A DNA stretch of 17,313 nucleotides. Origin: SIG710 sp045605745. GTDB taxonomy: Bacteria > Bacillota > Clostridia > Oscillospirales > CAG-272. This document shows, piece by piece, positions 1 through 6,884 of this stretch. Every line of letters begins with the position of its first letter. Position 1 is the first letter of the stretch. The position numbers were made by a program, and so were the translations under genes. The notes under the pieces were generated by a model that was not told the origin of the DNA, searched no databases, and worked only from the letters and a program-made list of their open reading frames with translations. Where the stretch lies: positions 1 to 17,313 of the forward strand of contig JAZUQN010000088.1 in the NCBI GenBank assembly GCA_045605745.1, written 5' to 3'.

Positions 1-248
1 AAACCGAGGTTTTCACTGCCCGACTTTCAAAGTACGAGGATAAAATAAAGATAGATGAAAATCTGCTATCAAGATAAAGTCGGATCGTAGCCATGTCGTT
101 CTGTGGGCCAAGGAGTTGACTGGTGAGATTGTCTTCCTAACACCGCTTGGCCTCCGACTTAGGAGACTCTTGAAACCGAGGTTTTCACTGCCCGACTTTC
201 AAAGTACGAGGATAAAATAAAGATAGATGAAAATCTGCTATCAAGATA
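1..248. repeat. 76-bp exact direct repeat (1-76 and 173-248)
   Basis: Bases 1-76 recur without a mismatch at 173-248, an offset of 172 bp. The copies diverge at 77 (a) versus 249 (c). The left copy starts at the first base of the window, so the true repeat may extend further left. It could be a tandem duplication of a structured RNA element with a 172-bp period. It could also be an assembly artefact at a contig edge, since exact repeats of about k-mer length at contig ends are typical of de Bruijn assemblies. Confidence 0.9.
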
Positions 249-324
249 CGATGTAAAAAACTCTGTGGCAAACACTGCATACTAAAATATATAAAAAATG
301 ACGGCGTGAGCGCCGTCATTTTTT
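77..324 (+). ncRNA. probable structured non-coding RNA ending in an intrinsic terminator; family not recognised
   Basis: There is no credible ORF here, but there are strong nested pairings. AAGTCGGA (78-85) pairs with TCCGACTT (153-160) and encloses GGGCCAAG/CTTGGCC(T) (105-112 with 146-153) and GGTG/CACC (122-125 with 141-144). A further hairpin GATAG/CTATC lies inside the repeated part. The element runs into a perfect intrinsic terminator at 293-324, which argues for a discrete plus-strand transcript. The 5' end is unknown: I see no clear promoter inside the window and it may lie upstream of position 1. Large clostridial structured RNAs such as raiA are candidates to test, but I cannot recognise the family by eye. 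Confidence 0.45.
293..324 (+). terminator. intrinsic terminator of the upstream RNA
   Basis: A perfect 14-bp stem (293-306 with 311-324) has a TGAG loop. The GC-rich core GACGGCG/CGCCGTC is flanked by A6 and T6, so it could also act on the minus strand. It ends the putative structured RNA. Confidence 0.85.
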
Positions 325-366
325 GTTGGTTAAAAAGGAATTTATGGGGAAGTGTTTTTACAAACA

Positions 367-465
367 AGAGCACACTGCGAGTTTTCTGTGGGACAATCGG
401 TTATCACAGACGAGAGCAGTGTGCGGTTTAGAGATTGTATAGTGAAAACTTCGCAGTGTGTTCTC
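367..465. repeat. inverted-repeat cluster with three copies of a CACACTGC/GCAGTGTG motif
   Basis: GCACACTGC (370-378) pairs perfectly with GCAGTGTGC (416-424), with an inner stem CTGTG/CACAG (386-390 with 405-409). A third copy, GCAGTGTG at 453-460, lies in a longer imperfect inverted match to about 367-384, so two alternative folds are possible. A separate hairpin CTAAGCCTT/AAGGCTTAG (467-475 with 487-495) follows. No gene covers 325-548. It may be a decayed mobile element or the 3' region of the regulator transcript. Confidence 0.5.
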
Positions 466-548
466 ACTAAGCCTTTCGTTTGAGAGAAGGCTTAGAATTA
501 ATTTAATTATTAGTTATAACGGTTAATTACTACATATAATAGCTATTT

Positions 549-761
549 TCATTTTTTCGGATATGGCTTTATTTCATCCGTTACTCCAAGAATATAATCA
601 GTGGATGTGCCAAAATATTGAGCAAGCTTTATCAGTGCATCTATTGGAAGCTGTCTTTGCCCATTCTCATATTGCGAATAGGTGTTCTGTCTGATGTGTA
701 GATATTCCGCAATTTCTTTTTGCGTTATATCTCTGTCTTCTCTGATATCCTTTAATCTCAT
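549..761 (-). CDS. small XRE-family HTH transcriptional regulator
   Basis: The product is a 70-residue protein that is essentially a lone Cro/C1-type DNA-binding domain. The helix-turn-helix core is TQKEIAEYLHIRQNTYSQYE (residues 13-32), followed by the usual NGxRxLPIDxLIKLAxYF helices and the DYILGVTDE tail. The start is placed at the second ATG (759-761) because a GAGG sits seven bases upstream. An in-frame ATG at 771-773 would add four residues and has no ribosome binding site. The gene diverges from an operon beginning at 881. The intergenic region carries a perfect inverted repeat over the operon promoter, so the natural inference is a repressor of its neighbours and probably of itself. 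The specific signal is unknown; there is no sensor domain. Confidence 0.88.
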   Translation of the reverse strand: MRLKDIREDRDITQKEIAEYLHIRQNTYSQYENGQRQLPIDALIKLAQYFGTSTDYILGVTDEIKPYPKK

Positions 762-803
762 AATAAACCTCATAATAAATTATAAGGAAATTATATAAAA
801 TCT

Positions 804-835
804 CAATATGAGATATTGACAAATATCTCATATTG
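804..835. promoter_or_regulatory. probable XRE operator: perfect 14+14 bp inverted repeat
   Basis: CAATATGAGATATT (804-817), spacer GACA (818-821), then its exact reverse complement (822-835). The right arm fills most of the spacer between the -35 and -10 of the plus-strand promoter, and the -35 overlaps the centre. Binding here would block polymerase. A TATAAT on the minus strand (790-795) lies next to the left arm, consistent with autoregulation. Confidence 0.8.
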
Positions 836-844
836 TGATAAAAT
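816..844 (+). promoter_or_regulatory. sigma-A promoter of the lipoprotein/membrane-protein operon
   Basis: Consensus TTGACA (816-821), an exact 17-bp spacer, then TAAAAT (839-844), 36 bp before the GTG start at 881. It is embedded in the inverted-repeat operator. Confidence 0.85.
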
Positions 845-880
845 GTACGAAAATACGATAAAAAATCAAAAGGAGTTATT

Positions 881-1471
881 GTGAAAGCTTTAGTATTAGC
901 AGCAGTAATATTCATTTTCCTTACTAGTGTAGCAGTTATAGACTCCTGCTTAGAAAAAACTCATTCCAACTTAAAATATGTTTCCCTATTAGGAATGCAA
1001 AATATTGATGAAATAGAGATAACTACCGGATCTATAGACCTATATGACGATATATATGCTGATATTATTCTGTTTTCTGTTTATGGAACTGTAGAAACAA
1101 TATTATGTCAGAATGGTATTTCTATTTATACCAGTGTTGTTTGCCAATGTACCACTGTCAAAGGCAAGGATTTTTGGTTATTGGTTCCGTCGCAGATATA
1201 TTCCGATGAGATCGAAGGGCGCGGAGAAAATTACACAGCAGGTTATGATAGTCAATATTTCAGCGACCCCATAAGGGTTATTGGGAGTATGACCATATTC
1301 GATAAAATTGCTGAAAATGTTCCATCCGAACTCATGGGTACTCCCATTCTGCGATTATCTATAAACACCCACATTCAATACGCACCAAAATCTACCGAAA
1401 CAACGCTGTCTGAAACCACCGAACCCGACTATGAGATTTCGTCGCAGAGCGGCAGCAAACAAATAGATTAA
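881..1471 (+). CDS. secreted or membrane-anchored hypothetical protein
   Basis: I do not recognise a family for this 196-residue protein. It starts at GTG with AGGAG five bases upstream. Residues 1-22 form a hydrophobic signal or anchor segment (MKALVLAAVIFIFLTSVAVI) ending near Cys23. The context IDSC is a poor lipobox, because Asp at -2 is atypical, so lipidation is doubtful. The remainder looks like an extracytoplasmic beta-rich domain. The last 30 residues are Thr/Glu/Ser-rich and contain DYEISSQSGS, closely matching DYDFPTQSGN in the next protein, so the two genes probably share ancestry or function. It is the first gene after the XRE-controlled promoter. Confidence 0.75.
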   Translation: MKALVLAAVIFIFLTSVAVIDSCLEKTHSNLKYVSLLGMQNIDEIEITTGSIDLYDDIYADIILFSVYGTVETILCQNGISIYTSVVCQCTTVKGKDFWLLVPSQIYSDEIEGRGENYTAGYDSQYFSDPIRVIGSMTIFDKIAENVPSELMGTPILRLSINTHIQYAPKSTETTLSETTEPDYEISSQSGSKQID

Positions 1472-1483
1472 CAGCTTCAAAGA

Positions 1484-1517
1484 GTTAAAAACAGCAACCA
1501 TCCCTATGGTTTTTAAC
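1484..1517 (+). other. hairpin between the first two operon genes
   Basis: GTTAAAAAC (1484-1492) pairs with GTTTTTAAC (1509-1517). An alternative inner hairpin AACCAT/ATGGTT has a CCCT loop. No T-tract follows, so it is more likely an RNA-processing or stability element than a terminator, if it has a role at all. Confidence 0.35.
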
Positions 1518-1549
1518 ATATACAAATCAAAAAAATTTAAGGAGTCATC

Positions 1550-3295
1550 ATGAAAAAGCTCGTCTATTTATTAATCACATTATCTGTTCTAATTATCCTC
1601 TCCGCTTGTGTCAAAATCAGCGTAACCCCACCAGATTCCGATATCAAAAATAATATTCCCCAAACTTCATCGGTAGATACAACAAGCAGTGCCGAAAATA
1701 CAGATGCCAAAGATACCGAAAAAATCGAAGCCCCGGTCACAACTAAAGCCCCCGAAACAACTAAGACACCGGAAACTGCAAAAAGCGACTATGATTTTCC
1801 AACTCAAAGCGGCAATGAGGCACTAACAAGAGTAACTGTTTCCGAAAGAGTTATGGTGGACGAAAACGGAGTCAAAATAACATTAAAGGGAATAGATTTT
1901 GACAAGAGCAGTAGTCCGCAATTGAAATTTGCAATAGAAAATAATACGGATCAAGACTTTCAAGTAAGCACAGGTGATATCTTAGTTAATAATTATATGA
2001 TAAATACAGGTCTGTACACCACCGTATCCGCAGGGAAAAAAAGCACTGATTATATTAGTTTGTTTAAAGATCAGCTGCAGCTTTGCAACATTTCAACAAT
2101 AGCAACATTAGATATGGCATTTGAAGTTTATAATGATTATAATACGATTTTAACTACCGATTTCATGAAAATTGAAACATCAGCAGCTGAAAATTTCATA
2201 TATACATACAATGATTCCGGAACATTAATATATGAAAAAAACAATATAAAAGTGGTAGCAAAGTATTTATACAAAAAGAGTTCGTATTATGATTCCCCTT
2301 CTTTGCTGTTGTATATACATAACAATAGCAATAGATATATATCCTTGAACACAAGGGATTTATCAATAAATGGATATATGGTATCTTCATCTTTATATAC
2401 AAATATTTTACCAAATGCTCATGCTGTTTCAGATATTAGTTTTAGTTCAGGAGATTTAGAAGAAAACGACATAACAACAATAGAGAATTTGGAATTCAAA
2501 TTATACATTTACGATAAAGTTACTTATAAAACAATTGACGAATCAGAAGTTATCTATTTGAATGCAAATGATTTGACATATGAAAAAAATGTTACATCCT
2601 CAAACAAAGTTTCTTCTAATCAATCGCCTTCCGGTACATCTTCTGAAAGTTCTTCTTTTAATAATAATGTATTATCAAAGGAACAGCTTAACAATGAGAC
2701 CACGCAAATAAGTACGGTATCTCTTCCTCCTAAAACAGGAAAGCAGGTTGAATATTCAACCCCCGATTTTCCCGGAATTATTAAGGTAGACAGTAGTTAT
2801 AATGTCTATTCAACAACCAACGATTATACAGAAGAAATGTGCAAAGCCCAAGGCACCGATAAGGCAGAAATGTATCTTTATATGTATGTTAGCGGCATAG
2901 AAATGGCAATTTACCCCTATGATGCTTTGTTTGATGAGCCTTATTTTGAAATTAAAATAGATGTTATAGCCGACAAGGATGATAATGAAATCACAATCGA
3001 CAATTTAAACAATTTTAGCAATATTGAATTAGAATTGGTTTGGATAACGATTATTAAACAATTTGAGGAAGCGGGTTATAAACCTATTAATGGTGAAAAA
3101 ATACAAGGAGATATTTATAGAACAGATCAAGAGCTGTTTTTTGTATTTGATTGTATGCGGCTATATCAGGAGCGTATTTATATAACTATAATTAACGATA
3201 CCTTTATAATTTTTACTGTTTCATCACAAGGCCAACAAATAACACCGGAGCAGGACAATGTTGTAAAGGAAATCATTGAAAGTTTGAGCTACTAA
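1550..3295 (+). CDS. large multidomain lipoprotein of unknown function
   Basis: The protein has 581 residues. A classical lipoprotein signal ends in LSAC (Cys20), so the protein should be anchored on the outer face of the membrane. A Thr/Pro/Glu-rich linker (about 30-85) contains DYDFPTQSGN. Two consecutive related beta-rich domains follow, about 98-208 and 222-337. LVNNYMINTGLYTTVSAG in the first aligns with LSINGYMVSSSLYTNILPN in the second, indicating an internal duplication. A Ser-rich linker (about 345-400) leads to a C-terminal domain (about 405-581) whose IYITIINDTFIIFTVSS core and terminal helix resemble DcrB/PsbP-like lipoprotein domains; that comparison is tentative. AAGGAG lies just upstream of the ATG. 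Cell-envelope sensing or binding is possible but not shown. Confidence 0.8.
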   Translation: MKKLVYLLITLSVLIILSACVKISVTPPDSDIKNNIPQTSSVDTTSSAENTDAKDTEKIEAPVTTKAPETTKTPETAKSDYDFPTQSGNEALTRVTVSERVMVDENGVKITLKGIDFDKSSSPQLKFAIENNTDQDFQVSTGDILVNNYMINTGLYTTVSAGKKSTDYISLFKDQLQLCNISTIATLDMAFEVYNDYNTILTTDFMKIETSAAENFIYTYNDSGTLIYEKNNIKVVAKYLYKKSSYYDSPSLLLYIHNNSNRYISLNTRDLSINGYMVSSSLYTNILPNAHAVSDISFSSGDLEENDITTIENLEFKLYIYDKVTYKTIDESEVIYLNANDLTYEKNVTSSNKVSSNQSPSGTSSESSSFNNNVLSKEQLNNETTQISTVSLPPKTGKQVEYSTPDFPGIIKVDSSYNVYSTTNDYTEEMCKAQGTDKAEMYLYMYVSGIEMAIYPYDALFDEPYFEIKIDVIADKDDNEITIDNLNNFSNIELELVWITIIKQFEEAGYKPINGEKIQGDIYRTDQELFFVFDCMRLYQERIYITIINDTFIIFTVSSQGQQITPEQDNVVKEIIESLSY

Positions 3296-3297
3296 CT

Positions 3298-3870
3298 ATG
3301 GATATAAACGATCTCAAATCTTATCTGAAACCACCTTCTATACATTTTATTAGAAGTATAATTTACGCCTTCGCAATATTTGTACTTTTGGTTATGTTAG
3401 TAGAGGATGAGTCCTCAATTCCGTTTTTTTATAAACCGATTCCTTTCGTTATTTTTGGTGTTTGTTTTTGGTCTGACTTCAAATATTATAATATTTGGTG
3501 GAGCTTTTTTAGAATAGCAGAACAAAACAATACGATTAATGAAATTTTGTGGGATTTCAATCATTCAACGACATTTTGTCAAGGTTGTATATATTTGGGA
3601 GATAAGTATATATACGGCGAAAAGTGTCTCCGACCATTTAGTTATAGCGAAATTACTCAAATATATGAGTATGTTCACAAAACCAATGGTGTTTTTGACG
3701 GACATGGACTTAATATCAAAACAGCGGATGGTCATGTTTATACTCTGTGTAATTTTAAATTGGATCGAGCTTGGCTTCATTGTGAAAAGAGTGTAAGCAA
3801 GGAAGAAATACTAAAAATCTATATGACAGTATTGATGAAAAACAGAGCTGTTAAAATCGGTTATAAATAA
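3298..3870 (+). CDS. membrane-anchored hypothetical protein
   Basis: The 190-residue protein starts two bases after the stop of the lipoprotein gene, so the two are probably translationally coupled; no strong separate ribosome binding site is seen. Residues about 17-36 (FIRSIIYAFAIFVLLVMLV) and 45-70 (IPFVIFGVCFW onwards) are hydrophobic and predict two membrane helices. The cytoplasmic C-terminal part of about 110 residues has no motif I recognise. It contains a short YLGDKYIYGEK stretch that may be a beta-hairpin. It belongs to the XRE-controlled operon by spacing and strand. Confidence 0.7.
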   Translation: MDINDLKSYLKPPSIHFIRSIIYAFAIFVLLVMLVEDESSIPFFYKPIPFVIFGVCFWSDFKYYNIWWSFFRIAEQNNTINEILWDFNHSTTFCQGCIYLGDKYIYGEKCLRPFSYSEITQIYEYVHKTNGVFDGHGLNIKTADGHVYTLCNFKLDRAWLHCEKSVSKEEILKIYMTVLMKNRAVKIGYK

Positions 3871-3898
3871 TTAATTATTATTCAAAGGTGTTAATCAA

Positions 3899-4132
3899 AT
3901 GAAAGTCTTAATTTGGTTTTTATGCATCTTCGCAAATGCTTTAATAACAACTTTTTTCAGAAGAAATGGTGTAATTCTTGGTGCTATACCTGCAATGGTT
4001 CTGTTTTGGGGAACAATGTGGTTAGCACAAGCTCTATGCAAAAAGTGGGATGAGCATAAAGAAAATATATATCAAGAAAGAATGAGAAATTTACTCGAGG
4101 AAATAAAAAACGAAAACGAGCACAAAAAATAA
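3899..4132 (+). CDS. small two-helix membrane protein
   Basis: The 77-residue protein has AAAGGTG upstream of the ATG. Two hydrophobic segments (about 2-17 and 25-46, separated by FFRRNG) predict a hairpin membrane protein. A highly charged C-terminal helix follows (KKWDEHKENIYQERM onwards, rich in Glu, Lys and Asn). I recognise no family. It is the last gene of the accessory operon and is followed by a strong terminator hairpin. Confidence 0.65.
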   Translation: MKVLIWFLCIFANALITTFFRRNGVILGAIPAMVLFWGTMWLAQALCKKWDEHKENIYQERMRNLLEEIKNENEHKK

Positions 4133-4154
4133 TTTATAAGTCCTTTAATTTAAA

Positions 4155-4194
4155 AGAGCCTCCGAAAGCATACATTTTTGCTTTCGGAGGCTCT
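4155..4194. terminator. shared bidirectional terminator between the accessory and rnf operons
   Basis: A perfect 15-bp stem, AGAGCCTCCGAAAGC (4155-4169) with 4180-4194, has a 10-base loop. On the minus strand it is followed by TTTTAAATT, so it suits termination after rnfB. On the plus strand it lies just after the last gene of the accessory operon. Confidence 0.8.
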
Positions 4195-4219
4195 CGCTAT
4201 AATATTTTTCAACCTGTTT

Positions 4220-5047
4220 TTATTCAGTTCTAACGAAAACGAGATCTCCGTTTTCCTTATGCGCCGACCAAATTATATGTCTTGGACATTTTTCAACACA
4301 TTTTCCGCAGTTGACACATTTATCATAATCAATAGTGGCAACAAAATCGTTAACCGTTATTGCGCCGTATTCACAATTCTTTTCGCAAAGTCGGCAGCTA
4401 ATACATCCTCGGTCACACTGATTTCTCGTGTTTGCACCGTTTTCCACCGATTTGCAGCCAACCCAATGTGCTGCATCAAAGGGGATAAGCTTGATAATGT
4501 GCTTTGGGCAGGCAGAAACGCAAACACCGCAGCCCTCACATTTTTTATAGTCAACCTGCGCAACTCCATCAACTACGCTAATAGCTCCCATCGGACAAGC
4601 GGAAACACAGCTACCAAGACCTATGCATCCATTAGGGCACATCTTGTCGCCGCCTCCAAGCCTTTCTGCCGCAATGCAATCGGGCGCACCGCTATATGAA
4701 TATTTCTTTTTTGCGGCACCGCTATGTCCGGAGCACATGACCTGTGCACGCATACGCTTCTTTGTACTAACCTCGATGCCCATTATTTCGCCTATCCTTT
4801 TTGCGCTCTCATTATCGCAAACACTACAGGAACCCGGATTAGCATCCCCTCTTGCAATAGCCTCTGCCAGAGCTGCACAGCCTGAAAATCCACAGCCACC
4901 GCAGTTTGCACCGGGCAGATTTTCTATTATCATAGGCACACGCTCGTCAACCTTAACTGCAAACAGCCTTGAGGCAACGGCGAGCATAACACCAAAAATA
5001 ATGCCAAGTCCGGCAAAGACAATCACTGTTATTAAAACGCTCATCAT
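4220..5047 (-). CDS. rnfB: Rnf complex subunit B (electron-transfer iron-sulfur protein)
   Basis: RnfB passes electrons from reduced ferredoxin into the membrane Rnf complex. The 275-residue sequence shows one N-terminal membrane helix (about 3-27). A four-cysteine cluster domain follows: C49, C52, C57 and C74, in GANCGGCGFSGC. Then come two pairs of ferredoxin-type [4Fe-4S] motifs (C137-C151, C170-C180, C215-C225, C244-C254), each ending in CP or CE as usual. That cluster-rich C-terminus is typical of clostridial RnfB and longer than in proteobacteria. AAGGAGG overlaps the rnfA stop. The ATG at 5045-5047 or the next codon ATG (5042-5044) could both serve as start. It is the last gene of the operon, before a strong hairpin. 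Confidence 0.97.
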   Translation of the reverse strand: MMSVLITVIVFAGLGIIFGVMLAVASRLFAVKVDERVPMIIENLPGANCGGCGFSGCAALAEAIARGDANPGSCSVCDNESAKRIGEIMGIEVSTKKRMRAQVMCSGHSGAAKKKYSYSGAPDCIAAERLGGGDKMCPNGCIGLGSCVSACPMGAISVVDGVAQVDYKKCEGCGVCVSACPKHIIKLIPFDAAHWVGCKSVENGANTRNQCDRGCISCRLCEKNCEYGAITVNDFVATIDYDKCVNCGKCVEKCPRHIIWSAHKENGDLVFVRTE

Positions 5048-5056
5048 CCAACCTCC

Positions 5057-5650
5057 TTAAAAGCTGATTCCCGAAAAGCCGGAAAATGCCATTGCAATAA
5101 GTCCTGCGGCAATAAGTGTCAAGGGAAAGCCCTTAAACGCTCTCGGAGGGTCAGCAAATTCAACCCTCTGGCGAACCCCCGCAAAAATCACAATAGCCAT
5201 TGTAAATCCAAGAGCGGCGGCAAAGCCATAGCAAACAGAGGTTATAAAATTATAGTTGTTCTGAATATTCACAAGGGCAGAGCCAAGAACCGCACAGTTT
5301 GTTGTGATAAGTGGCAGATATATGCCAAGAGCACTGTAAAGTGCTGGCACAAACTTGCGCAAAAACATTTCGATAAACTGCACGAGTGCCGCAATAACAA
5401 GAATGAACGCAATAGTTTTAAGATATTCAAGCTTCAGCGGAACAAGAATCAGATGGTAAACTACCCATGTAACAGCGCTTGAAAGTGTAATTACAAATGT
5501 AACCGCCATGCCCATTCCGAGAGCAGTATCCGGCTTTTCGGAAACACCAAGAAATGGACAGCAGCCGTAAAACTTTGAAAAAATAAAGTTTTCAACAATT
5601 ATTGCGCTGAACATTAAAAGTAACGTGTCAACAAATGATAAAGATATCAT
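5057..5650 (-). CDS. rnfA: Rnf complex subunit A (membrane subunit)
   Basis: RnfA is one of two homologous integral membrane subunits (with RnfE) that form the ion-translocating core and hold a membrane iron-sulfur centre. The 197-residue sequence has six hydrophobic segments. It carries the family stretches VENFIFSKFYGCCPFLGVS and LITTNCAVLGSALVN, with cysteines in the positions expected for the intramembrane cluster. The ATG overlaps the rnfE stop (ATGA arrangement) with GAGGAGGGC upstream, so translation is coupled. Confidence 0.97.
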   Translation of the reverse strand: MISLSFVDTLLLMFSAIIVENFIFSKFYGCCPFLGVSEKPDTALGMGMAVTFVITLSSAVTWVVYHLILVPLKLEYLKTIAFILVIAALVQFIEMFLRKFVPALYSALGIYLPLITTNCAVLGSALVNIQNNYNFITSVCYGFAAALGFTMAIVIFAGVRQRVEFADPPRAFKGFPLTLIAAGLIAMAFSGFSGISF

Positions 5651-6315
5651 GCCTTGCCCTCCTCGCTGTCAATTTTTGAAAGTCTGGCAAGCCTTGCCTT
5701 ATCCTCCTTTATATTGCGGAGCTTTTGAACCGCTGCAATAACAAAGCCCAAGGTCAAAAATGCGCCGGGAGGAAGAATAAACAGAATGGCCGGGCTATAC
5801 CAACTGCCAAGAACGGTGAAGCCCAGAATAGTTCCGGCACCGAGAAGCTCGCGTATAGCGGCAATAATGATTAGAGCAAGGGTAAAGCCTAGTCCCATTG
5901 AAAGTCCATCTATGGCAGACGGAAGCACACTGTTTTTTGAAGCAAAGGCCTCTGCTCTTGCAAGAATTATGCAGTTTACAACTATCAGTGGAATGAAAAG
6001 CCCAAGAGAGCCGTATAGCTCAAAGAAAAACGCCTTAATAAGAAGCTCAACCGCCGTTACAAATCCGGAAATTATAACAACAAATGCCGCAATTCGCACC
6101 TGTGACGGAATAAATTTACGCAGTATTGAAATAAATATGTTTGAACAAATAAGCACAGCCGTTGCCGCAAGACCCATGCCGATGGCATTGGAAACAGAGG
6201 TTGTGACGGCGAGAGTGGGACACATTCCAAGAAGCTGAACAAGGGTTGGATTGTTGTCAATGATGCCCCCTTTAAGCTGAGAAATAAATCCTGAGCTTTT
6301 TTTTATGTCCTTCAA
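5647..6315 (-). CDS. rnfE: Rnf complex subunit E (membrane subunit)
   Basis: RnfE pairs with RnfA in the membrane core. The 222-residue sequence has the family N-terminus NNPTLVQLLGMCPTLAVTTS and the mid-protein LIVVNCIILARAEAFAS, with both conserved cysteines, and about six membrane helices. The start is TTG, overlapping the rnfG TGA (TTGA arrangement), with GGGAGGTG about nine bases upstream inside rnfG; no ATG is available before the conserved region. The C-terminal 25 residues are basic and cytoplasmic. Confidence 0.95.
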   Translation of the reverse strand: MKDIKKSSGFISQLKGGIIDNNPTLVQLLGMCPTLAVTTSVSNAIGMGLAATAVLICSNIFISILRKFIPSQVRIAAFVVIISGFVTAVELLIKAFFFELYGSLGLFIPLIVVNCIILARAEAFASKNSVLPSAIDGLSMGLGFTLALIIIAAIRELLGAGTILGFTVLGSWYSPAILFILPPGAFLTLGFVIAAVQKLRNIKEDKARLARLSKIDSEEGKA

Positions 6316-6884
6316 TTTGCCACACCTCCCTCTATAACCTCAGCCAGTGCAGAAAGCGCATCGCTTACGCCCTTTGCAACCGCTTGAGAGCTTATGGTTG
6401 AACCCGAAATTATATCATAATCCTGTCCGGATGCAAGACTTCCTTCTTTGCCATTAAACTGATTAAGAAAGCTGTCATTTTGAACCCTGCTGCCAAGACC
6501 CGGCGTTTCGGAATGTGAAACAATTCTCACACCCATAACAACACCGTCAACACCGATGCCAACCATTATATTTACTCCTCCGCCAAATCCGGCAGGAGAA
6601 GCGCTCACAGAGTATCCAAGGTGCTCCTCGCCATCCTTGACGGTTAATATCTCGTTTACATTTGCAGACACGCTTTCAATAGGCTCATAAACTATGCTGT
6701 CCGAGCCAAAAAGCGCAACTATCGCCTTGCGTTTTTCATTTTCCTCATTTGCGGCAATTCTATCTGCAGTAAGTATATTAACAAGAGAGAGCACAAGGGC
6801 AACTGCCGCACAGATTATGCAAAGAACTCCGCTGATTCGTACAAGCTCTTTAACCTCCATCTTTTTTTCTGCCGTTTTAGCCAT
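6312..6884 (-). CDS. rnfG: Rnf complex subunit G (covalent-FMN protein)
   Basis: RnfG carries a covalently bound FMN and sits on the outer face of the membrane. The 190-residue sequence has one N-terminal helix (about 13-37), then an FMN-binding domain with SHSETPGLGSR (123-133) and the flavinylation motif DIISGSTISS, with Thr163 the expected attachment site. The start is the ATG at 6882-6884. It has GGGAGG eight bases upstream and overlaps the rnfD stop by eight bases. A longer in-frame reading to 6950 would overlap rnfD further and has no good ribosome binding site. Confidence 0.96.
   Translation of the reverse strand: MAKTAEKKMEVKELVRISGVLCIICAAVALVLSLVNILTADRIAANEENEKRKAIVALFGSDSIVYEPIESVSANVNEILTVKDGEEHLGYSVSASPAGFGGGVNIMVGIGVDGVVMGVRIVSHSETPGLGSRVQNDSFLNQFNGKEGSLASGQDYDIISGSTISSQAVAKGVSDALSALAEVIEGGVAN

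Noticed and set aside
185..373. 62-codon minus-strand ORF across the repeat and terminator
   Set aside because: It reads through a strong terminator hairpin and structured RNA, has no ribosome binding site and no protein-like composition.
467..495. Hairpin as terminator of the XRE gene
   Set aside because: The stem is good, but no T-tract follows on either strand; kept only as part of the inverted-repeat cluster.
4178..5060. Plus-strand ORFs opposite rnfB
   Set aside because: They are shadows of rnfB, whose cysteine motifs and start signal are unambiguous.
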